Of a stretch of 64,000 bases of DNA, positions 57,834 through 64,000 are shown in pieces. The stretch's first letter is position 1. The number at the start of each line of letters is the position of its first letter. Below the pieces are notes generated by a model, which did no database searches, was not told the origin of the DNA, and saw nothing but the letters and a program-made list of their open reading frames with translations. This stretch comes from a candidate division WOR-1 bacterium RIFOXYB2_FULL_45_9 (lineage in GTDB: Bacteria; Margulisbacteria; WOR-1; O2-12-FULL-45-9; XYB2-FULL-48-7), in contig MEUD01000001.1 of assembly GCA_001771575.1 (NCBI GenBank), positions 1,511,470 to 1,575,469 on the forward strand, given 5' to 3'. The position numbers and the translations under genes were made by a program.

Positions 57834-58891
57834 TGGGAAAGGCGGGAAAGATGGCAAGGCAAAGGGCGGGAGAAAAGGCAGAGGAACAGGTGTTGAGGAT
57901 TATTGACGCTAATATTAACCGCTCCATGGAAGGGTTGCGGGTGGTTGACGAGATCGTCAGGTTTATCCTAAATGATGAACCGCTGACCGCCAAGGTCAAA
58001 GGACTGCGCCACCTCCTGCAAAAAGGGATCCGGCCGATCGGTGATGATTTTTATCTCTACCGTGAATCAGCTGGCGATGTCGGCCGCCGGCTCTATCCTG
58101 AAAGCGAAGGGGCTCGGGCGGGTGTGCAAGAGGTTTTTGGGGCCAATATTAAGCGGGCGGAAGAAGCGGTCCGCTGTCTGGAAGAGTTTTCCAAGCTGAT
58201 CAAACCGGCGTACGGCCGAACTTTTAAGGAAGCCCGGTTCCAGCTCTACGACCTGGAAAAAGAGATCATCCCCAGGCTGGTAAAAGCGATCAAGCTCGAC
58301 TTTGATCTTTACGTCGTGACCGACCCGGCCCTGGACCACCTGAAAGTCGCCCGGCAGACACTGGCGGCCGGAGTGAAAATGATCCAGCCGCGCGATAAAA
58401 AGATCAGCAAAGAAGAGTATCTTCGGCTGGCGAAAAAGATCGCCGTCCTGGCGAAGCGGGCCGGCGCGACCTTTATCCTCAACGATTACTGGGACCTGGT
58501 GGAAGAAGTTGGCGCCGACGGGGTCCATTTGGGACAGGAAGACCTGGCCAAACTGACCGTGAAAAAAGTGAGAGAGAAGATCGGCGAGGATAAGATCATC
58601 GGGGTCTCGACCCATAGCCTGGAGCAGGCGACAGCGGCGGCCAAAGCGGGAGCGGACTATATTAGCTGCGGGCCGATCTTTATAACCCCGAGCAAACCGC
58701 TGGGTAAGCCTGTTGGCTTAAAACTGTTGAAAAAAGTATTGAAAGCGGTTCAGATACCAGTGGTGGCGATTGGCGGGATCGATGAGTCAAACTATCAGGA
58801 GATCATCAAAGCGGGCGGTCAAAGATTTGCGGCAATCCGTTCGAGTGAGGTTCTGGCTCAAGCGCTTAATTTGTCTCGAATGGCCCCTTGA
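57833..58891 (+). CDS. thiE: Thiamine-phosphate synthase with N-terminal extension
   Basis: A 352-aa enzyme. The C-terminal 190 residues are ThiE: DLYVVTDPALDH, IQPRDKKISKEEYL, LNDYWDLVEEVGADGVHLGQ, YISCGPIFITPSK and VAIGGID. It joins HMP-PP and thiazole phosphate. The N-terminal roughly 150 residues begin RIIDANINRSMEGLRVVDEI, the domain found in cyanobacterial and some other ThiE proteins. ATG 57833 has AAGGTGG upstream and its A overlaps the last base of the M23 stop. The 3' end overlaps the convergent gene by 34 nt. Confidence 0.92.
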   Translation: MGKAGKMARQRAGEKAEEQVLRIIDANINRSMEGLRVVDEIVRFILNDEPLTAKVKGLRHLLQKGIRPIGDDFYLYRESAGDVGRRLYPESEGARAGVQEVFGANIKRAEEAVRCLEEFSKLIKPAYGRTFKEARFQLYDLEKEIIPRLVKAIKLDFDLYVVTDPALDHLKVARQTLAAGVKMIQPRDKKISKEEYLRLAKKIAVLAKRAGATFILNDYWDLVEEVGADGVHLGQEDLAKLTVKKVREKIGEDKIIGVSTHSLEQATAAAKAGADYISCGPIFITPSKPLGKPVGLKLLKKVLKAVQIPVVAIGGIDESNYQEIIKAGGQRFAAIRSSEVLAQALNLSRMAP

Positions 58892-59688
58892 ACCGTTCTG
58901 TTAACCGCTTTGAGTGTTTCGTAGGTTAATTTATCTTTTTGATATTTAAGCAGAAGAGTGATAACTTCCTCTGTTTGGTCTAATAGCAAGCCATCTTCCG
59001 GAGCTTCAATTTTAGTGTTTCTGATAAAACGCAACAATTGCCCCCGGCTGACCTCTTGTTCAAACGGAAGCATCAAGATACGGAGCGGAACCAGCGGTTC
59101 GGTGATCAAAGTCCCTACGATATCTTTTAAATCATCGATCCTGGCAACGATTGTTCTCGCGGTTGCTTTAGTGTTTTCCCTGGCGGCTAAGCGGAGCCGA
59201 GGGACCTTGTCAAACTCAAGCTGGCACCGCGCGTTAAGCGCCCGGAGTTCGTCATAGGTGATCGATTCAAAGCGGCGCTTTGGATCGTGGTCAATATCGC
59301 CTAGAAACTTTTTCAAAAGTGGCAAATGTTCCGGCCAGAGCTTGTCCGCCTCGGTAGCGTTTGGTCCGCTTAGCGAACCAAGGTTCCGCTGTATTAAAAC
59401 AGCGAATGAATTACTAATTGAGAAGGGATTGGATCGTTTTCGGTTCTCCAGCAAGACGCGAAGGGGCAGGTATCCTTCAGGGATAAGGCTCCTTAGTATT
59501 GCGACTCCCCGATGGACCGGGTGAAAATTACGTTCAATCCCCCAAATACGGCCGAGGTACTGTGAGGCCTTAAAGCTGGGGGTACTACCTAATAGATTAA
59601 ACCTAATTAACCCAGTTGATTTGAGTTTAGTAGTTCCAATGATCATAGCTGTTAAATTATCGTATGTTTTCTTGATAAATTTCATCAT
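58858..59688 (-). CDS. Hypothetical protein, 276 aa
   Basis: A soluble, mostly helical protein with alternating basic and acidic segments (for example ELRALNARCQLEFDKVPRLR and LLDQTEEVITLLLKYQKDKL). ATG 59688 is chosen because an upstream ATG at 59733 would abut the divergent leuB start. Only AT-rich sequence (AATAAT) lies just upstream and no SD, so a leaderless start is possible. Family not recognised. It overlaps thiE by 34 nt at the 3' end. Confidence 0.6.
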   Translation of the reverse strand: MMKFIKKTYDNLTAMIIGTTKLKSTGLIRFNLLGSTPSFKASQYLGRIWGIERNFHPVHRGVAILRSLIPEGYLPLRVLLENRKRSNPFSISNSFAVLIQRNLGSLSGPNATEADKLWPEHLPLLKKFLGDIDHDPKRRFESITYDELRALNARCQLEFDKVPRLRLAARENTKATARTIVARIDDLKDIVGTLITEPLVPLRILMLPFEQEVSRGQLLRFIRNTKIEAPEDGLLLDQTEEVITLLLKYQKDKLTYETLKAVNRTVQGAIRDKLSA

Positions 59689-59733
59689 TTTTGCTATTAT
59701 TTTTACGTCGGGAAGAAGAAGGGAGCAAATCAA

Positions 59734-60786
59734 ATGACATATAAAATTGCGGTTATTGGCGGAGATGGGACCGGTCCGGAAGTGGTGGCCGAGGGGCTCA
59801 AGGTACTAAAGACGGTCGCAAAAAAATATAACATCTCGTATGAGCTTAAAGAGTTCGACTTTTCCGGGAAGCGCTACTTGAAGACAGGGAAACTGGTCGA
59901 CGATGCCGATATCGCCGAGCTGAAAAAATATAACGCGATCTATCTTGGGGCGGTCGGCGATCCGGAAGTTAAACCGGGGATCTTGGAGCACGGCGTCCTG
60001 CTCAAGCTCCGTTTTGCCCTTGACCAGTACATCAACCTTAGGCCGGTTATTCTTTACCCGAATGTCTACACCCCGATCAAGGACAAAGGGCCGGCGGAGA
60101 TCGACTTTGTTGTCGTCCGCGAGAACACCGAGGGACTTTATGCCAGCACCGGCGGCTATTTGCGCAAAGGGACCCCGGATGAGATCGCGACCCAGGTTTC
60201 GGTCAACACCAGAAAAGGGGTGGAGCGGTGTCTCCGTTATGCTTTCGAATACACCCGCAAACGGAACAAGCGCAAACAGCTGACCCTGGTTGGCAAGACC
60301 AACGTCCTGACCTTTGCTTTCGACCTCTGGGAGCGGGCCTTTCACGAGATCGGCGAGAAGGATTACCCCGATATTAAACGGGAGTATGCCCACGTCGACG
60401 CGACCTGCATGTGGTTCGTCAAGAATCCGGAGTGGTTTGACGTAATCGTCACCGACAACATGTTCGGCGACATCATTACCGACCTGGGGGCGATGATCCA
60501 GGGGGGGATGGGGATCGCGGCCGGCGGGAATATCAACCCGCACGGGGTTTCCATGTTTGAGCCGATCGGCGGCTCCGCTCCAAAATATACCGGGAAAAAC
60601 GTTATCAATCCGCTGGCGGCGATCGGCGCTATGCAGCTCCTCCTTAGCCAGCTTGGCGAAGAAAAAGCGGCGGTCGACATTGAACAGGCGATCATCAAAA
60701 CCGTGGCCAAAATGCCGTCACAAGCGGCCGGTAAAATGGGGATGGGGACTAAGGAAGTCGGGGATAGTGTCGCCAGCTTGATCTAG
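59734..60786 (+). CDS. leuB: 3-isopropylmalate dehydrogenase-family protein
   Basis: A 350-aa NAD-dependent beta-decarboxylating dehydrogenase. AVIGGDGTGPEVVAEGLKVL at the start, VVRENTEGLYAS, the catalytic Lys in VGKTNVLTFAFDLW, VTDNMFGDIITDLGA metal-binding Asp residues and EPIGGSAPKYTGKNVINP. The family includes IPM, isocitrate and homoisocitrate dehydrogenases. The convergent leuD neighbour favours leucine synthesis. GGGAG lies before the ATG. Confidence 0.85.
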   Translation: MTYKIAVIGGDGTGPEVVAEGLKVLKTVAKKYNISYELKEFDFSGKRYLKTGKLVDDADIAELKKYNAIYLGAVGDPEVKPGILEHGVLLKLRFALDQYINLRPVILYPNVYTPIKDKGPAEIDFVVVRENTEGLYASTGGYLRKGTPDEIATQVSVNTRKGVERCLRYAFEYTRKRNKRKQLTLVGKTNVLTFAFDLWERAFHEIGEKDYPDIKREYAHVDATCMWFVKNPEWFDVIVTDNMFGDIITDLGAMIQGGMGIAAGGNINPHGVSMFEPIGGSAPKYTGKNVINPLAAIGAMQLLLSQLGEEKAAVDIEQAIIKTVAKMPSQAAGKMGMGTKEVGDSVASLI

Positions 60787-61265
60787 GCTTTTGCTTTTAA
60801 GTAATTGATCAGTCCGCCCTTGTTGACGATCTTCTGCATGAATTCGGGGAAAGCCTGAGCTTTGTAAGTTTTATCGCTGGTTTTATCTTTGATTGTGCCG
60901 GACGCTAATTCAACTTCGAGGTTATCCCCTTCGTTGATCTCTTCCGCCGCCTGGGGCGATTCCAGGATGGGTAAGCCGATGTTGATGGCGTTCCGGTAGA
61001 AGATCCGGGCAAACGACTTGGCGATCACCGCCGAGACCCCGGCCGCCTTGAGAGCGAGGGGGGCGTGTTCGCGAGAGGAGCCGCAGCCAAAGTTGTCCCC
61101 GGCGACGATAAAATCGCCCGGGTTCATTTTGTCGACCCATTCCGGGTCGGCGTCTTCCATAGCGTACTTGGCCAGCTCCGCCGGGTCGGAGGTGTTGAGA
61201 TACCTGGCCGGGATGATCAGGTCGGTGTCGATATTATTGCCGAATTTCCACGCTTTGCCTCGCAT
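60783..61265 (-). CDS. leuD: 3-isopropylmalate dehydratase small subunit
   Basis: A 160-aa subunit of isopropylmalate isomerase. GNNIDTDLIIPARYLN, DFIVAGDNFGCGSSREHAPLAL and SFARIFYRNAINIGLP are hallmark segments of LeuD/HacB. The large subunit LeuC is not in the window. ATG 61265 is chosen over 61274: the latter lies inside the TAAAAT box of a TTGAAC-N17-TAAAAT promoter, and 61265 is 7 nt after it. It overlaps the convergent leuB by 4 nt. Confidence 0.92.
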   Translation of the reverse strand: MRGKAWKFGNNIDTDLIIPARYLNTSDPAELAKYAMEDADPEWVDKMNPGDFIVAGDNFGCGSSREHAPLALKAAGVSAVIAKSFARIFYRNAINIGLPILESPQAAEEINEGDNLEVELASGTIKDKTSDKTYKAQAFPEFMQKIVNKGGLINYLKAKA

Positions 61266-61272
61266 AATGACC

Positions 61273-61301
61273 ATTTTAACATCTTAAAAAGGATAGTTCA
61301 A
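61273..61301 (-). promoter_or_regulatory. leuD promoter (leaderless architecture)
   Basis: On the minus strand TTGAAC (61301-61296), a 17-nt spacer and TAAAAT (61278-61273) with a TGT extension. Confidence 0.65.
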
Positions 61302-61326
61302 TAACAGCGTAAAAAGCCGTTTTCAA

Positions 61327-61358
61327 TGCAATAAATCCCAATTTGTTACGATATATAT
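61327..61358 (+). promoter_or_regulatory. Conserved upstream element of kinase gene 1
   Basis: TGCAAT, 8 nt, then ATTTGTTACGATATATAT. The same arrangement with an identical 18-nt block lies at 63036-63067 before kinase gene 2. A TATAAT overlaps its end (61356-61361). Confidence 0.6.
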
Positions 61359-61389
61359 AATAGGACAGAGTTCTATTAGGAGAGAACCA

Positions 61390-62394
61390 ATGGCCGAACA
61401 TATTCGCCGGACAACTATGGTCAATCCCTTGGCTAGAGGGATCGGAAATTACTCAATAAATTTGAGGGCGGGAGCCGCTTTCGGCGGTTACCGACTGATC
61501 AAGCCGCTTGGAGCCGGCGGCGAAGGGGAAGTCTGGAAGACCCTGGATGCTCAAGGGAAACAAACAATTCTGAAGATAGACAAAAGACCGGTCATCTCAT
61601 TGAATAAACCGGTTGAGACCTCGGCATTAGAAGTTATTGCCGCGGCCGGCGGCCACCAAGCCATCGTTGGCATGCTGGGGGCTGGGATAGAGGCGGGGAG
61701 CCATTTCCGGGCTTTAGAATATATCGAGGGACATGATCTGCTCGAGGAACTTTCCCAGGTCGAAGAAATTAACGGTTTTGGTTTGTCGCTCCGCCGCTCC
61801 TTGGAGGTTTTGCGCCACGCGACCGATGGTCTGCGTTTTATCCATCGGCTTGGCCTGATCCACCGCGATGTTAAGATGGAAAACATTATGATCTCTAAAG
61901 ACGGCGAAGTTAAAATCATCGACCTTGGCTTGGCCAGCAATTTTCCGGTAGTTTCGGATGTGGGCACCGTGGTTTATTTTTCTCCCGAAAGATTGCAAGG
62001 GGAAGCGATTGGTCCCCAGGCGGACATTTTTTCTTTGGGGGTCGTCTTTTATACGATGTTGACCAGGGAACATCCTTTTGCCACGCGGGGACTGGAAGAA
62101 CAAGATTCAATGACGCTGGTCAGGATGTTAAAGAATAAGATTTCTTTTGGAATTTATTCTTTCCCTAAACCGATCAGGTCGTTAATAAAAGGGATGCTGG
62201 CCCATAGTCCGGAAAAAAGGTTCAGGACCTGTGAAGAGATCATTCAAGCGGTTGACCTGGCTTCTGCGAGTCTCCCGAAAGAGGAAAGTCGCTGGGAGAG
62301 ATTTTTCCGCAAAACCGCGTGGAGAGTGTTAATGTTTTTTGATCGGATTCGTTATAAACTGCCTAGCTGGCTTTCCTTTAGCCAAAAACAATGA
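61390..62394 (+). CDS. Ser/Thr protein kinase (Hanks type)
   Basis: A 334-aa cytoplasmic kinase. P-loop LGAGGEGEV, catalytic Lys in TILKIDK, catalytic loop LIHRDVKMENIM, and metal site IDLGLAS, where DFG reads DLG. The activation segment GTVVYFSPERLQGE and PQADIFSLGVVFYTML follow. A basic C-terminus lacks an obvious membrane helix or PASTA repeats. TAGGAGAG supplies an SD. A second kinase with the same upstream element follows at 63084. Confidence 0.9.
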   Translation: MAEHIRRTTMVNPLARGIGNYSINLRAGAAFGGYRLIKPLGAGGEGEVWKTLDAQGKQTILKIDKRPVISLNKPVETSALEVIAAAGGHQAIVGMLGAGIEAGSHFRALEYIEGHDLLEELSQVEEINGFGLSLRRSLEVLRHATDGLRFIHRLGLIHRDVKMENIMISKDGEVKIIDLGLASNFPVVSDVGTVVYFSPERLQGEAIGPQADIFSLGVVFYTMLTREHPFATRGLEEQDSMTLVRMLKNKISFGIYSFPKPIRSLIKGMLAHSPEKRFRTCEEIIQAVDLASASLPKEESRWERFFRKTAWRVLMFFDRIRYKLPSWLSFSQKQ

Positions 62395-62491
62395 ATCTTT
62401 AAATTCCCTGAAATTATTTTCTTCTTTTGACGACAACTTCACAGGGAGCCGCGGCTCCGCTTTACAAATCAAACCAAGGTTGTGCGATGCT

Positions 62492-63034
62492 ATGATGATA
62501 AAAATTGGCTTTCGGCCCGCCGGCTTTTTTCCGTCGCGAGTCGCCGAATATTCTCTTGGTCCGAGCGCTAACGGCCGGATCAACGTTTGCCAGTCTTACC
62601 GCTATCCCGATCCCAATGCCCGGCTGGCGGTCGGAGAAAGCGCTTCTCTGGTCAATGGTCCTAAAGATTATCAATCGGTCCGGCTTTCCATGTCGATGCT
62701 TTGGCAGGCGATGACGGGGGGGGCGGTCAACGCGCACCCGAACTTAGCGCCGGAGGCGATTGCCGCTCCGCTGGCGGCTTTTTCCCAGGTTATTTTTTGT
62801 TCGACCATTATCCGGCAAGATCAAAGCGGGATCAGCTGGCTGCCGGGCTTAACTTTAGGCCAGTTTAGGCTTTCTCCGGCTGAACAAAGAAACTTTTTAT
62901 CCCAGGCCCGGTATCTAAGTGACCCAGAGAAGACGATTTTTTTAAGTTGTGCTTCAGCCGGCAGGGAACTGCTGGACGCGACGGCGCTTCAACAAAACAT
63001 CCAAGCTATTATCGGCCAAAAACCACTAATCTAA
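62492..63034 (+). CDS. Hypothetical protein between two kinases, 180 aa
   Basis: The product begins MMIKIGFRPAGFFPSRVAEY and contains SVRLSMSMLWQAMTGGAVN and LSPAEQRNFLSQARYLSD. No signal peptide, membrane helix or known motif. Codon pattern is like its neighbours. A longer reading frame from 62339 would overlap the kinase and is not favoured. Co-location with kinases suggests a substrate or partner (inference). Confidence 0.55.
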   Translation: MMIKIGFRPAGFFPSRVAEYSLGPSANGRINVCQSYRYPDPNARLAVGESASLVNGPKDYQSVRLSMSMLWQAMTGGAVNAHPNLAPEAIAAPLAAFSQVIFCSTIIRQDQSGISWLPGLTLGQFRLSPAEQRNFLSQARYLSDPEKTIFLSCASAGRELLDATALQQNIQAIIGQKPLI

Positions 63035-63035
63035 C

Positions 63036-63067
63036 TGCAATTTTTGTCGATTTGTTACGATATATAT
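63036..63067 (+). promoter_or_regulatory. Conserved upstream element of kinase gene 2
   Basis: TGCAAT, 8 nt, then ATTTGTTACGATATATAT, identical in arrangement to 61327-61358. GAGGGAG follows as SD. Confidence 0.6.
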
Positions 63068-63083
63068 GTAGAGGGAGTACCAT

Positions 63084-64000
63084 ATGAGTACATTTGGCAG
63101 AATATCAATCTTTAATTCCTCGATCCCAGGCTGGAAAACCAGCCGCCGGGAGCCTGTCTGGCTGAAACAGCCAAAAACACCTACCCCTGGCACTATCTCT
63201 TTATTGCCGAAGGTTGATTTTGATCATGCGCTTGCTATTGATAAGGACTATGTCCTGAATTTGATGGCCGCCACCCATAATTGCTTGAAAAACTTCCAGG
63301 GACCGATTGAATTCGGCAGTTTTTTGTTAATGAAAAAACTGGGGGAGGGGGGATATGGGGTTACTTTTAAAGCAATCGACATGAGGGATGGGAAAGCGCG
63401 GGTTGTTAAAGTTCCATTAAGATTTGAAGAGTTGAATTTTCAGGCGTTGAGAGAAGAGGGGCAAAAATCCCTGGTCAGCGGTAGTCTTGACGGTGAAGTT
63501 ATCACGGTCAAAGAAATGGGGGATGTTAACGGGATCCCGTATATTTCTATGCGGCTTATTGACGGGCATAACCTTTTTGAGGTCATGCTGTTAAACGGGG
63601 GCTCTTTGCCTCTAAAAAGAAGCCTTGAGACCATGATTGGCCTTTGCGAATCGGCTGAACATTATCATGCGCTTGGGGTTATCCACCGGGATATTAAACC
63701 GGAGAACATAATGATCGGCAACGACACTAAAGTCGTTTTGATCGATCCCGGCTTATGTGCCGTCGAAAGTGAAGCTAACGGTTTTGCCGGAACGCCAAAA
63801 TATGCTTCCCCGGAGCAAGCCAGGGGGGACCAGCTTTCGCCGCGATCGGAAGTCTTTACGCTTGGCGTGATCTTGTTTGAAATTTTGACCGGGAATCATC
63901 CCTTTGAGTCATATACTTTAACCGATCTTCTAAACAAAATCCAAAACAAAGAGCCGGATTTTAGTCTTCTGCCGCAAAAGACCAGGGAGCAGAAGCAGTT
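63084..64000 (+). CDS. Ser/Thr protein kinase (3' end beyond window)
   Basis: An open reading frame of 305 codons that runs off the right edge. An N-terminal extension of about 75 residues precedes the kinase fold: LGEGGYGVTFKA P-loop, catalytic Lys in RVVKVPL, VIHRDIKPENIM catalytic loop, and IDPGLCA where DFG reads DPG. GTPKYASPEQARGD and SEVFTLGVILFEILTG follow. It is a paralogue-like neighbour of the kinase at 61390 and carries the same upstream element. Confidence 0.88.
   Translation, partial: MSTFGRISIFNSSIPGWKTSRREPVWLKQPKTPTPGTISLLPKVDFDHALAIDKDYVLNLMAATHNCLKNFQGPIEFGSFLLMKKLGEGGYGVTFKAIDMRDGKARVVKVPLRFEELNFQALREEGQKSLVSGSLDGEVITVKEMGDVNGIPYISMRLIDGHNLFEVMLLNGGSLPLKRSLETMIGLCESAEHYHALGVIHRDIKPENIMIGNDTKVVLIDPGLCAVESEANGFAGTPKYASPEQARGDQLSPRSEVFTLGVILFEILTGNHPFESYTLTDLLNKIQNKEPDFSLLPQKTREQKQ

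Overview
The window reads as chromosomal DNA from an uncultured, anaerobic, diderm bacterium. A 16S rRNA gene is present at 55.3-56.8 kb. The outer-membrane evidence is GmhB and HldE for ADP-heptose, an LptC-like protein and a LolCDE/LolA-like operon. The anaerobic, low-energy evidence is a four-subunit pyruvate/2-oxoacid:ferredoxin oxidoreductase, a ferredoxin-dependent disulfide reductase fused to rubredoxin, and a K+-independent-type proton pyrophosphatase. A Ycf45-like R3H ATPase and a ThiE with the cyanobacterial-type N-terminal domain point to a lineage allied to Cyanobacteria, for example the Margulisbacteria/Saganbacteria (WOR-1) group. That placement is an inference and was not computed.

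Layout. 0-9.3 kb: nitroreductase, Met-rich small membrane protein, vWA lipoprotein, then ftsK with a cobalamin/iron-type ABC importer and a YfhO-type membrane protein. 9.3-14.2 kb: tRNA-His, a deoxyhypusine-synthase-like enzyme, and a leftward carotenoid cluster (crtI, crtB, lycopene cyclase) with a PLD nuclease. 14.3-18.9 kb: Lol-like operon, then glutaredoxin and ferredoxin reductase. 18.9-22.9 kb: SrkA kinase, hydrolase, PEGA-like protein, 35-aa basic protein, CPBP protease. 22.96-29.36 kb: an AT-rich island bracketed by a perfect 37-bp inverted repeat, holding an AlwI-type type IIS restriction-modification system and a zinc-hook RloC/PrrC-like ATPase. 29.36-32.0 kb: remnant of a serine recombinase, a SLOG/DprA-like gene and an intact serine recombinase whose end runs into a tRNA cluster. 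32-35.3 kb: tRNAs, hppA, decayed tRNA-Pro copies. 35.3-40.1 kb: envelope operon with trxB. 40.1-46.2 kb: recR, Yip1-like protein, porGDAB, HU, R3H ATPase. 46-48.5 kb: nadB, small membrane protein, tRNA-Gln, tRNA-Ile. 48.5-53.4 kb: LexA-headed DNA repair operon. 53.5-64 kb: histidine kinase, solitary 16S rRNA gene, M23 peptidase, thiE, leuB/leuD, and two Ser/Thr kinases.

Three patterns recur. First, about thirteen transcription units have a sigma70-like -10 box ending only 5-10 nt before the start codon and no Shine-Dalgarno sequence, which predicts leaderless mRNAs. A second class has a -10 box further upstream and a good SD. Second, an 81/88-bp double-hairpin element with covarying stems occurs twice, each time inside a broken duplicate of a tRNA gene (35.0 and 48.3 kb). 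Third, a perfect 18-bp palindrome overlaps the lexA -10 box and is a candidate lineage-specific SOS operator controlling a six-gene repair operon. No CRISPR array, complete insertion sequence or 23S/5S rRNA gene was seen.
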